Positions 52,590-61,102 of a stretch of DNA of 64,000 bases are shown one piece after another. This DNA comes from Rhodococcus qingshengii (GTDB lineage Bacteria > Actinomycetota > Actinomycetes > Mycobacteriales > Mycobacteriaceae): positions 62,001-126,000 of the forward strand of contig NZ_JAJNCL010000005.1 in NCBI RefSeq assembly GCF_021025955.1. The letters run 5' to 3'. The notes beneath the pieces were generated by a model. It had not been told where the DNA came from. It saw only the letters and a program-made list of their open reading frames with translations, and ran no database searches. A program made the translations under genes and the position numbers. Positions within the stretch are counted from its first letter, which is position 1. Every line of letters begins with the position of its first letter.

Positions 52590-53486
52590 GTGGAATTTCG
52601 ACAGATGGAGTACTTTCTCGCGGTCGTCGAGAACAAGGGAATCAACGGTGCCGCAGCGGCTTTGGGTGTTGCTCAGCCGACGGTGTCCCAGGCGTTGCGC
52701 GGGTTGGAACGTGAACTGGGAGTGAGGCTTTTCCACCGGATCGGGCGCGGAATGGTGCTCAGTGCAGCCGGTCGCAGCTTGGTCGGCCCGAGTCGACAGG
52801 TTCTGCGAGACGTTGCAGCCGCGGCGGAACAATTGACGGCATCCGACGGTGCGATTGTCGGTCGACTCGACATCATGGCTTTTCCTGCTCTGACCTCCGG
52901 GACGATCGTCGATCTGATCGCGGAGTTCTGTCGACGGTATCCGCAAGCGCGAGTCAGATTTTCGGAACTCGAGCGGGAGGACAATCTGGAAAGTCTCATC
53001 CGGGACGGTCACTGCGAATTCGCGGTGGCGCATCTGCCGCTCGAGGCCGGCGAAGGGCTCGAGATCGTAGAATTGGGGGAGCAGGAGTACCGCCTGGTCT
53101 ACCCGGCGGGAACTGATCTGCCCGAGGGGCCGGTACGCCTTTCGGAAATGCCGGACATTCCCATGGTATTCGTTCCTCGCGGGGCGGCGATGGGGGACGC
53201 GATCGAAGATTCGATCCGAAAAGCCGGTACAAGAACGGAACTCGCAGTGGTCACGGAGCAGCGGGAGTCGCGGCTACCGATGGTCATCGCTGGGCTCGGC
53301 GGTTCGTTGGTCGAGCGCTCGGTGGCGAAATCGATGCCAGGTCAGGTGGTGGAACGAGCCTGCGAGCCGAGATTCCTGCGTGCGTATGGTCTCGCCTTCG
53401 ACCCCTCGACTTTGTCGCCGGTGGGACAGGCATTCGTGAACCTGGTCCACGAATACCTGTCCGACGAATACCTGTCGCAGCCCTAG
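52590..53486 (+). CDS. LysR family regulator (type A, right copy)
   Basis: The 298-residue LTTR starts at GTG 52590. The HTH is INGAAAALGVAQPTVSQALR with LERELGVRLFHRIGRGM. It is the paralogue of the LysR at 45487, also in the C-terminal region (ERSVAKS, YGLAFDPSTLSP against YGVEFDPEMLSP). It sits directly behind the type-B LysR and overlaps the convergent nitronate-monooxygenase gene by 4 bp. Confidence 0.9.
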   Translation: MEFRQMEYFLAVVENKGINGAAAALGVAQPTVSQALRGLERELGVRLFHRIGRGMVLSAAGRSLVGPSRQVLRDVAAAAEQLTASDGAIVGRLDIMAFPALTSGTIVDLIAEFCRRYPQARVRFSELEREDNLESLIRDGHCEFAVAHLPLEAGEGLEIVELGEQEYRLVYPAGTDLPEGPVRLSEMPDIPMVFVPRGAAMGDAIEDSIRKAGTRTELAVVTEQRESRLPMVIAGLGGSLVERSVAKSMPGQVVERACEPRFLRAYGLAFDPSTLSPVGQAFVNLVHEYLSDEYLSQP

Positions 53487-54445
53487 CGTCGGCAGATACG
53501 CGCGCGAGCCGCCTCGTACTCGGATGCGAGACGCTCGACCACTGCATGCGTCGGAAGAACTGCGTCGACCGAACCGATTCCCTGGCCCGCGCCCCAGATG
53601 TCGCGCCAGGCCTTCGCATCCGTGTCAGTGGTCGCGAAACTCATTGCGGAAGGATCGGATTCGGCTAGGTTGTCGGGGTCCAAGCCGGCAGCAACGATGC
53701 TGCCCCGCAGGTAGTTTCCGTGTACTCCGGTGAACAGGTTGGAATAGACGATGTCGGAGGCCCCTGAACCCACGATCATCTCCTTGTACGCCGGATCCGC
53801 GTTAGCCTCTTCGGTTGCGATGAAAGCTGATCCGACGTATGCCAAATCGGCTCCGGCCGCGAGCGCAGCGAGAATCGAATCACCGTGAGCGATCGCACCC
53901 GACAGCAGTAGCGGACCGGCGAACCACTCACGAATCTCCCGAATCAGGGCGAACGGAGACTGTCTACCGGCATGTCCGCCTGCTCCGGCGGCGACCGCGA
54001 TCAGCCCGTCCGCGCCCTTCTCGATCGCCTTGCACGCAAAGCGGTTGTCGATAACGTCATGGAGAACGATTCCGCCGTACGCATGAACCGCATCGTTGAT
54101 GTCCGTGCGTGCGCCGAGCGAGGTAATGACGATCGGGACCTCGAACTCGGCGATGGTCGCAAGGTCCTCTTCCAGGCGGTTGTTGGACCGATGGACGATG
54201 AGGTTGACCGCAAATGGTGCGGAGGGCTTCTCCGGGTGCGCACGATCGTGCTCCTCGCGCGCCACCGTGATCAGCTTGAGCCAATCCCGAAGTGCTGACT
54301 GCGGACGAGCATTCAGGGCCGGGAAAGACCCGATGATCCCGGACGTGCACTGCGCGATGACGAGGTCGGGCGTCGAGATGATGAACATCGGTGACGCGAG
54401 AACGGGTACCCGCAGTTGCGACGTCAGATCTGCGAAGGTTGTCAT
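53483..54445 (-). CDS. Nitronate monooxygenase (2-nitropropane dioxygenase family)
   Basis: The 320-residue FMN-dependent TIM-barrel protein has PVLASPMFIISTPDLVIAQ at the N terminus, the AAGAGGHAGRQSP loop with the active-site His, GAIAHGDSILAALAAGADL, and YVGSAFIATEEA for flavin-phosphate binding. Family members oxidise nitronates, but several act as enoyl-CoA or ketone-linked flavoenzymes. It is last in the operon thiolase-SDR-ligase-NMO and overlaps the ligase by 4 bp, so a CoA-ester substrate is as likely as a nitro compound. Confidence 0.9.
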   Translation of the reverse strand: MTTFADLTSQLRVPVLASPMFIISTPDLVIAQCTSGIIGSFPALNARPQSALRDWLKLITVAREEHDRAHPEKPSAPFAVNLIVHRSNNRLEEDLATIAEFEVPIVITSLGARTDINDAVHAYGGIVLHDVIDNRFACKAIEKGADGLIAVAAGAGGHAGRQSPFALIREIREWFAGPLLLSGAIAHGDSILAALAAGADLAYVGSAFIATEEANADPAYKEMIVGSGASDIVYSNLFTGVHGNYLRGSIVAAGLDPDNLAESDPSAMSFATTDTDAKAWRDIWGAGQGIGSVDAVLPTHAVVERLASEYEAARARICRR

Positions 54446-56139
54446 TTGGAACCTGCCTTGTCGACCGACTCGAGAAGCCTCGACCGGAGATCGGTTTTGA
54501 GGACCTTGCCGGCGGCGGACGTCGGGAGTAGCTCTACCTCGACGACATCGCGAATCTTCTTGTACGGCAGCACTTGCTCGGCGACAAACGCCTTGATCTG
54601 CTCGGCGTCGAACTCGGCACCCGGAATCATCACCACAAAGGCGACGGGTTCTTGACCGTTGCTCCTCACTTCGCGGCCGACGACCGCGGCAGTCGAGATC
54701 GCCGGGTGCGAGACCAGAATCTCTTCGAGTTCACGCGGATAGACGTTGTACCCCTTGTAGATGAGCATGTCCTTGGCCCGGTCACAGATGAAGAGGTATC
54801 CGTCCGAGTCCAGGTACGCGATGTCGCCCGTGTCCAACCAGCCGTCGACGAACTGTTCTGCGGTGGTTTCCGGGTGTCCGAGATAGCCGTCGGTGACCTG
54901 AGGTCCACGCACCCACAGTTCACCACGTTCGTTCTCGCCCAGAACGGTCTTCCGGTCGAGTTGATCGCGAATCTGTATCTCGGTGTCGAAGATCGGGAGG
55001 CCGACGCTGCTCTGACGGTATTGCGAGCCGTTGATCAGCGGCGCGGCCGTGACCACACAAGTGGCCTCCGTCAGTCCGTATCCCTCGACGACCAGCGCTT
55101 TGGGAAATGCGCGGCGGAGCGCAGCGAGCGTGACGCTGTCGATCGGGGCAGCGCCGGAGGACACGACGCACACGCTGTCGGTGTTGCGCGCCGTAGCGTC
55201 GGGATGAACCGACAGTGCGTGCCACATGGCGGGAGACCCGGTGAGATAGGTGGCCTCGTGCTTTTCGATCAGCTCGAGCATCCGGCCGGGTTCGAACCGA
55301 CCGGCAAATACCTGGGTGAGACCGGAAATCAACAGGAACGACGTGTTGAGCAACGAATGTGCGTGGAAGAGAGGGGAGACCACGATGGTCGCCCCGGTCC
55401 CCGGCGTCGGACCGAGCACGTCGAGGCCGTCGATGCGTCGAGGCGTGACGAGACCGTCAGGACCTGCCTCCAATTCGTGCCCGGTCCTCCAACCACACAT
55501 CTGCGTGATGTTGCCGACGACGTTGCGGTGAAGAACGCGAACACCTTTGGACACTCCGGTGGTTCCGCCCGTGAACGCGATGTGTGCGATGTCGTCGCTA
55601 CGGACGGTGGCAGGGGTGAATTCGGTGGGTAGGTCCGCGACGAAAGCGTCGAACGCGACGACCGCCTCCGGTACATCGAGCGCGCCCTCGGTGTCCTGGA
55701 CCATCACGATCGTACGTACGGTGGTTCCCGCAGAAGCCGCCAGAAGGACGTGCAGTTGCGAACTCTGAGTGACGGCAGCAACGGCGGACGTCTCTTCGAT
55801 CTGCTTGCGCAGGCCGAGCTCTGGCTGCAGCGGATTGACCAACGTAACGGTCGCTCCGGCTTGCAGGCAGCCGTAGTAGGCCTGGAGGAACTCGACGCAG
55901 TTCCCGAGGTGCATCAACACCACGTCACCGACGCCCACCCCGGCTTGCCGTAATGCACCAGCGAATTGTGCACTGCGCTGGCCGAGTTCGCGGAAGGTAC
56001 ACGTGCGCTCGCCGTCCACGACGGCGAGGCGATCACCGTACAGTGCCGCCATGCTGGGTGCCCAGTACGCCATGGTGGTATCCGGGTAGTGCATGTTGTG
56101 GCGCAGTTGTGGATTGGCGATCACGCTGACGCCCGTCAC
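54442..56139 (-). CDS. Acyl-CoA synthetase (AMP-forming)
   Basis: The 565-residue ANL ligase has IAFTGGTTGVSKGVRV, VEGYGLTEATC, DGWLDTGDIAYLDSDGY, and DRAKDMLIYKGYNVYPREL. The ATP loop starts FTGG instead of YTSG, a conservative variation. The C-terminal Lys is in TSAAGKVLKTDL. It resembles 4-coumarate/long-chain ligases. It overlaps the SDR before it and the NMO gene after it by 4 bp each. Confidence 0.92.
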   Translation of the reverse strand: MTGVSVIANPQLRHNMHYPDTTMAYWAPSMAALYGDRLAVVDGERTCTFRELGQRSAQFAGALRQAGVGVGDVVLMHLGNCVEFLQAYYGCLQAGATVTLVNPLQPELGLRKQIEETSAVAAVTQSSQLHVLLAASAGTTVRTIVMVQDTEGALDVPEAVVAFDAFVADLPTEFTPATVRSDDIAHIAFTGGTTGVSKGVRVLHRNVVGNITQMCGWRTGHELEAGPDGLVTPRRIDGLDVLGPTPGTGATIVVSPLFHAHSLLNTSFLLISGLTQVFAGRFEPGRMLELIEKHEATYLTGSPAMWHALSVHPDATARNTDSVCVVSSGAAPIDSVTLAALRRAFPKALVVEGYGLTEATCVVTAAPLINGSQYRQSSVGLPIFDTEIQIRDQLDRKTVLGENERGELWVRGPQVTDGYLGHPETTAEQFVDGWLDTGDIAYLDSDGYLFICDRAKDMLIYKGYNVYPRELEEILVSHPAISTAAVVGREVRSNGQEPVAFVVMIPGAEFDAEQIKAFVAEQVLPYKKIRDVVEVELLPTSAAGKVLKTDLRSRLLESVDKAGSK

Positions 56140-56900
56140 CGGGGAGCCATCCGGATAGCGCCGTCGAGCCGGATGGTTTCGCCGTTGAGATAGCCGTTCT
56201 CGAGCATGGAGACGGCCAGCTGACCGAACTCGTCGGGGCGACCCAACCGTGAAGGGTTGGGAACCGAAGCTTCGAGGGCGGTGCGCACGTCTTCGCGCAG
56301 GCGCGCCAGCAGGGGAGTGTCCATGATGCCAGGAGCGATGGTGTTGACGCGGATTCCTCGGCTGGCGAGATCGCGAGCAGCGGTGACCGTCATACCGACG
56401 ATGCCGGCTTTGGATGCCGTGTAGTTGATCTGACCGATCTGACCTTCGAATGCCGCGACCGACGCCGTCATGACTATGGCACCGCGCTCACCGTCCACGG
56501 CGTCGAGTTCGGCCATCCGCTCGGCGCCGAGACGGAGTGCGTTGAACGAACCGACCAGATTCAGTTTGACGACGAACTCGAAATCCTCGACCGATCCGGC
56601 TTTTCCGTCCTTGTCGAGAATGCGCATGCGACGCCCGGCACCCGCGCAGTGGACGACGCCACGCAGTCCGCCGCGCTCGTGCGCCGCGTCGAGTGCTTCT
56701 GCGAATTGTTCGCTGTCGGTGACGTCGGCCGGGGCGAATTGCGCGGCAGCTCCGAGGTCGGACGCCACCTGCTTACCGTCGGAGGAAGGCAGATCGATCA
56801 ACGTGACCTGCGCCCCGGCGTCGAGAAGTCGTCGAGCTGTGGCCAGGCCGAGACCTGAAGCGCCGCCGGTGATCGCGGTGGAAAGTCCCTCGAGTTTCAT
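56136..56900 (-). CDS. SDR, 3-hydroxyacyl-CoA dehydrogenase (type II/HSD17B10-like)
   Basis: The 254-residue SDR starts MKLEGLSTAITGGASGLG, with the coenzyme motif at 11-18, the Ser in VMTASVAAFEGQIGQI, and the catalytic YTASK. The wording EGQIGQINYTASKAGIVGMT and the long charged stretch at 75-110 resemble type-II 3-hydroxyacyl-CoA dehydrogenases (HSD10). It fits step three of beta-oxidation next to the thiolase. Confidence 0.9.
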   Translation of the reverse strand: MKLEGLSTAITGGASGLGLATARRLLDAGAQVTLIDLPSSDGKQVASDLGAAAQFAPADVTDSEQFAEALDAAHERGGLRGVVHCAGAGRRMRILDKDGKAGSVEDFEFVVKLNLVGSFNALRLGAERMAELDAVDGERGAIVMTASVAAFEGQIGQINYTASKAGIVGMTVTAARDLASRGIRVNTIAPGIMDTPLLARLREDVRTALEASVPNPSRLGRPDEFGQLAVSMLENGYLNGETIRLDGAIRMAPR

Positions 56901-56953
56901 GAATCAATTCTTCTTTCCTGCTGGATGACGTGTGGCCCGAAAGCGTTGTCGGG

Positions 56954-58084
56954 TCAGATCAATTCGAGAATGGTCGCATTGGCCATGCCGCCGGCCTCAC
57001 ACATCGACTGGAGCCCGTAGCGAATTCCCTGATCGCGCATGTGATGCGCCAGGCGAGTCATCAAGATCGCGCCCGATCCGCCGAGTGGGTGACCGACCGC
57101 GATCGCGCCGCCGAGCGGATTCACACGATCTATGGCCGCGCCGGTTTCGGCCTGCCAGGCAAGCGGGACGGGCGCGAATGCCTCGTTGATCTCGAAGGCG
57201 CCGATGTCGTCGATGGACAAGCCGGAGCGATCCAATGCCTTTGCGGTGGCGGCAATCGGTCCGGTGAGCATGATGACCGGGTCATCGGCCGCGACCACTG
57301 CGGTGTGGATACGGACGAGAGGCTTCCACCCGCGTGCCCGGGCGTACTCACTGGTCGTGACGAGTGTGGCGCCCGCTCCGTCGGAGATCTGAGAAGAGTT
57401 GCCGGCGTGGATGACTCCGTCGGCGTCGAAGGCCGGGGGCAGCTTCGCGAGCGACTCCAGACTTCCTCCTCGCCGAATGCCTTCGTCCTGGGACAAGTTG
57501 GCGATCGGAGCGATCTGCCCGGTGAACGCACCTGCATCGGTGGCGGTGGCCGCGAGTTCGTGTGAGCGAAGTGCGTATTCGTCCAGAGCCGTTCGTGTGA
57601 GCGCCCATTTCCGGGCCATCATCTCGGCGCCGGTTCCCTGGCTGAAACTGTCCACCCCGAAGCGTTCGAGTACCGAAGCGGGGAAGTGCTCACCGTTTTT
57701 GCTGGCGGTCCCCATCGGTACTCGCGACATCGATTCGACGCCTCCGGCTACGACCACGTCGTTCTGGCCGGAGATGACGGTGGCCGCAGCGAAGGACACT
57801 GCCTGCTGGCTCGATCCACAGGCTCGGGTCAGCGTGACACCGGGAACGCTGTCGGGCCAGCCGGCGGCGAGTGCCGCTGTGCGGGCGATGCTTCCGGCCT
57901 GCTCGCCGACTTGACTGACGCATCCCCAGATCACGTCGTCGACCGTCGCCGCGTCGAGTCCGGTCCGTTCAGCGAGCGCACGCAGTACATGTGCGGACAG
58001 TTCGGCCGGATGGATCTCCGAGAGGGCGCGGCCGCGACGGCCGATCGGTGTACGTACTGCGTCGACGATGACGGCATCTCGCAT
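56954..58084 (-). CDS. Acetyl-CoA acetyltransferase (thiolase)
   Basis: The 376-residue thiolase has nucleophile Cys in RACGSSQQAVSFAA (near residue 89), LGGAIAVGHPLGGSGAILM with the His, and SMCEAGGMANATI with the second Cys, in the form common to actinobacterial FadA-like proteins. It cleaves the 3-oxoacyl-CoA made by the SDR. It follows the MFS gene by 134 bp and is 53 bp upstream of the SDR. Confidence 0.93.
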   Translation of the reverse strand: MRDAVIVDAVRTPIGRRGRALSEIHPAELSAHVLRALAERTGLDAATVDDVIWGCVSQVGEQAGSIARTAALAAGWPDSVPGVTLTRACGSSQQAVSFAAATVISGQNDVVVAGGVESMSRVPMGTASKNGEHFPASVLERFGVDSFSQGTGAEMMARKWALTRTALDEYALRSHELAATATDAGAFTGQIAPIANLSQDEGIRRGGSLESLAKLPPAFDADGVIHAGNSSQISDGAGATLVTTSEYARARGWKPLVRIHTAVVAADDPVIMLTGPIAATAKALDRSGLSIDDIGAFEINEAFAPVPLAWQAETGAAIDRVNPLGGAIAVGHPLGGSGAILMTRLAHHMRDQGIRYGLQSMCEAGGMANATILELI

Positions 58085-58218
58085 GTATCTCTCCTGCTGT
58101 TCGTGCCCGGTGTTGCGACGGTGCGGTTGGGGCGTTGCTCGAGTCGATCACGAGTGGGACGACCCGGCAATGTCTTTCGGTGAATGGCTTTGTTAGCGAA
58201 TGGCTATACGTGGAGTAC

Positions 58219-59589
58219 TCAGCCGCGGATGAGCTTGCGGTCGCGTTCGGGGTTGGCGAAGACGAGGACCAGAACCGCGGCGACGACTCCGATGATGCCG
58301 ATTGCCTGGAAGGACTGGGCGTAGCCGTCGGCCGGCGTTGCAGCGTTGTCCACGATGACTCCCGTTGCGTAGGGAGCAATCAGGCCGCCGATCGACATGA
58401 TGGCGAGGAAGAATCCCATCGTTCCGGCAGTCTGCTGCGGCGGGCACAGTTCGGAGATCGCAGCGTTGATGAGCGGGAAGGTGATTGCCGAGAATCCGTA
58501 GCCGATCGAGACCATGGCGACAGCGACGATGGGAGTGGAGATCTGAGGCAGGAACAGGAGGATCGATCCGCAGATCAGAACGCCGACACAGGGGACGATG
58601 ACACGAACCGTGCGAGAGGTGTAGCCGCGGCCGATCAACTTGTCCGTGACCGAACCGGAGGTGATCATGAGAACCAGACCGACGATCGAGGGCAACGCGA
58701 ACATCGAACCGGCTTGCATCGCACTGTATCCGAGACCGACCTCGAAGTACGACGGCAGCCAGGTGAGAACGACGGTGGTCAGCGCGTAGATGGTGGCGAT
58801 GAGGAAGCAGCAGCTGACGAAGGTGCGGGAGAGGAGGATCTTGCGCCAAGGAACGTTGGGCTCGGTGACTGCCTTCGTTGCTGTCGCGGTCGCCTCGGTT
58901 GCTTCTGGATCTGCATTCTTGGTCGCTTTGACGGCCTTGCTCGTGTACGGGCCCTCGGACCAACCGGCCAGCCAGCAACCCATCCACACGAGTCCGAGGA
59001 CGGAGAGCGAGAGAACCGCTGCGCGCCAGCCGTAATGAACGGCGATGAAGGTCAGTACCGGCGCGAGGGCGATCTTTGCGACAGAGGCGGATCCGGCGAG
59101 CATTGCGCCGGGAAGCCCGCGCTTGGCCGGCGGGTGCCACGAGTACGCGGCGGTGTGCATCAGCGCCGAGCTGGGGCCTTCGGCGAATCCGAGGAGCATG
59201 CGCGAGACGATCAACATCGCGAGGCTGGCACCGAGAACGAGGGGGAGCATGACCACGGACCAGATTGCGGCCAGGATCAACAGCGCCCAACGTAGGGTCA
59301 GGTACTTGTTGAGCGGTCCGGCGAGAAATCCGCCGATGCAGAACATCAGGAAGAACAGCGAGCCGACCATGCCGATTTGCGAAGACTTCAGTCCGAGCTC
59401 GCGAGCGAGGGGCTGAGCGATGATTCCGAGGACTGCTTTGTCCGCGTAGTTGACGATGTAGAGGAAGACGACGAGCCCGGTCATCGTCCACGCACGCTTG
59501 CGGGTACCGAAGACGGGGACTGCTGACGAATCTGGCGTTGCTGTTGCTTCGGGCTGGACGTCGTTACGCTGTGGCGCGATGGGGGTCAC
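58219..59589 (-). CDS. MFS transporter, anion:cation symporter (ACS)-like
   Basis: The 456-residue protein has 12 predicted membrane helices with a central charged loop (about 205-230, KAVKATKNADPEATEA). NYADKAVLGIIAQPLARELG in TM1 and GFAEGPSSALMHTAAYSW in TM4 are typical of ACS/aromatic-acid and organic-anion symporters. It heads the minus-strand operon and is the likely importer of the acid degraded here. Its promoter region contains two LysR-type dyads. Confidence 0.92.
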   Translation of the reverse strand: MTPIAPQRNDVQPEATATPDSSAVPVFGTRKRAWTMTGLVVFLYIVNYADKAVLGIIAQPLARELGLKSSQIGMVGSLFFLMFCIGGFLAGPLNKYLTLRWALLILAAIWSVVMLPLVLGASLAMLIVSRMLLGFAEGPSSALMHTAAYSWHPPAKRGLPGAMLAGSASVAKIALAPVLTFIAVHYGWRAAVLSLSVLGLVWMGCWLAGWSEGPYTSKAVKATKNADPEATEATATATKAVTEPNVPWRKILLSRTFVSCCFLIATIYALTTVVLTWLPSYFEVGLGYSAMQAGSMFALPSIVGLVLMITSGSVTDKLIGRGYTSRTVRVIVPCVGVLICGSILLFLPQISTPIVAVAMVSIGYGFSAITFPLINAAISELCPPQQTAGTMGFFLAIMSIGGLIAPYATGVIVDNAATPADGYAQSFQAIGIIGVVAAVLVLVFANPERDRKLIRG

Positions 59590-59732
59590 GTGGCGTCCCT
59601 TCGAGACTGGTGGGCGGATGCGATCGTGCTCGAAGCGCGGCCTCGAAGCGATCGATGGTGTTGTATTTGCCGGCTGACCTATTGAACGTGTTCTGGATCA
59701 CTTTGGGCAATGTCGCGTCGGTGATCGGAACG

Positions 59733-59747
59733 ATAGCGGTTGCCTAT
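59733..59747. promoter_or_regulatory. Candidate LysR box ATAG-N7-CTAT
   Basis: ATAG (59733-59736) and CTAT (59744-59747) repeat the dyad found at 47316, in the 289-bp gap between the divergent MFS and acyl-CoA dehydrogenase genes. Confidence 0.55.
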
Positions 59748-59777
59748 GTATTGCAGGTCAGGCCATATTGGTACGCC

Positions 59778-59792
59778 CTATCGGACGCATAG
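59778..59792. promoter_or_regulatory. Second dyad, CTAT-N7-ATAG
   Basis: CTAT (59778-59781) and ATAG (59789-59792) form a T-N11-A dyad centred 45 bp from the first one, so the two lie on roughly the same DNA face. This fits LTTR recall/activation site pairs. Confidence 0.5.
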
Positions 59793-59878
59793 CCGATGGG
59801 TGTTGGATCAAAGGCGGAATATTGAGGCAAGGTGAGAAAAAGGGATCACTGTTCTCATCGACCGACTGGAGTTCATAC

Positions 59879-61036
59879 ATGCAGCGCACCGTGTTCAACG
59901 AGGATCACGAGGCATTCCGGGCTACCGTCCGCGATTTCATCGCGAAGGAAGTCACCCCCGTCCACGAGAAGTGGGAAGAGGACGGTTACCCGCCCCGTGA
60001 CTTCTACCGGCGGCTGGGAGAGTTGGGCGTACTCGGAATTCAAGTCCCGGAGGAGTACGGCGGAGGCGGTGAGAAGTCGCTCAAGTTCAACGTCGTCGTC
60101 GCCGAGGAAGTTGCTGCCGCCGGGGCGTCGTTCGGCTCGCAGTCGGTACATACCAACCTGATCCTGCCGTACCTGCTCGAGTACGCGAACGACGAGCAGA
60201 AGAGCCGCTGGTTGCCGGGCTTCGCTTCCGGAGATCTGATGTTCGCGATTGCGATGACCGAACCGGGAACGGGTTCGGATCTGGCGAACATCGCGACGAC
60301 GGCCAAGCTGTCGGAGGACGGTACGCACTACGTGGTCAATGGTTCCAAGACGTTCATCACCGGCGGGGTACTTGCCGATCGCGTCCTGGTGGTGTGCCGC
60401 ACCGCGCCCAGCACAGCGGAGAACCGACGCACCGGGTTGTCGATCCTGGTGGTCGACACGTCGTCGTCCGGATACTCGGTGGGGCGCAAGATCAACAAGA
60501 TCGGTCTCAAGACCTCCGACACTGCGGAGCTTTCGTTTGTCGACGTACAGGTGCCCGTCGAAGACCGGCTCGGAGAAGAGGGCGACGGCTTCAGCTATCT
60601 GACTCACAACCTGGCTCAGGAGCGGTTGACCATTGCCTTCGGAGCGGCCGCCACTGCCAGTGCAGCGCTTCGTTTTGCCATCGACTACGTCAAAGACCGC
60701 AAGGTGTTCGGTAAGCCCGTCGCGGCATTCCAGAACACCAAATTCGTTCTGGCCGAATGTGCTACCGAGGTTGATGCCATCCAGCTGGTGTCCGACAACG
60801 CACTCGAATGTCATGACCGCGGCACTCTGACGATTCCCGACGCAGCGAAGGCGAAACTGTTCTGCACCGAGGCGGCAGGTCGAGTGATCGACAAGTGCCT
60901 CCAGTTGCACGGTGGATACGGCTACATCACCGAGTATCCCATCGCGCGTCTTTACGCAGACACGCGTGTCACACGAATCTACGGTGGCACAAGTGAAGTC
61001 ATGAAGACCATCATCGCGAAGGATCTTGGTCTCTGA
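59879..61036 (+). CDS. Acyl-CoA dehydrogenase, long-chain/isovaleryl-type
   Basis: ATG 59879 gives 385 residues. AMTEPGTGSDLANI, KTFITGG, LQLHGGYGYITEYPIARLYAD (in parts LQLHGGYGYITEY) and RIYGGTSEVMKTII mark the family. The C-terminal Glu position is Gly; Glu248 in LAQERL is the likely base, as in isovaleryl- and long-chain enzymes. It is divergent from the MFS operon and convergent with the CoA-transferase trio, ending at a strong hairpin. A P. aeruginosa itaconate-cluster acyl-CoA dehydrogenase has a similar neighbourhood. Confidence 0.93.
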   Translation: MQRTVFNEDHEAFRATVRDFIAKEVTPVHEKWEEDGYPPRDFYRRLGELGVLGIQVPEEYGGGGEKSLKFNVVVAEEVAAAGASFGSQSVHTNLILPYLLEYANDEQKSRWLPGFASGDLMFAIAMTEPGTGSDLANIATTAKLSEDGTHYVVNGSKTFITGGVLADRVLVVCRTAPSTAENRRTGLSILVVDTSSSGYSVGRKINKIGLKTSDTAELSFVDVQVPVEDRLGEEGDGFSYLTHNLAQERLTIAFGAAATASAALRFAIDYVKDRKVFGKPVAAFQNTKFVLAECATEVDAIQLVSDNALECHDRGTLTIPDAAKAKLFCTEAAGRVIDKCLQLHGGYGYITEYPIARLYADTRVTRIYGGTSEVMKTIIAKDLGL

Positions 61037-61046
61037 CGCACTCTCG

Positions 61047-61092
61047 ACATGTTTTCGGCCTCGGAACATTTGTTACGAGGCCGAAAACATGT
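61047..61092. terminator. Bidirectional hairpin with perfect 17-bp stem
   Basis: ACATGTTTTCGGCCTCG (61047-61063) pairs perfectly with CGAGGCCGAAAACATGT (61076-61092) across a 12-nt loop. It lies between the acyl-CoA dehydrogenase (+) and CoA-transferase (-) stops. Confidence 0.85.
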
Positions 61093-61102
61093 TCCAGGTA
61101 GA

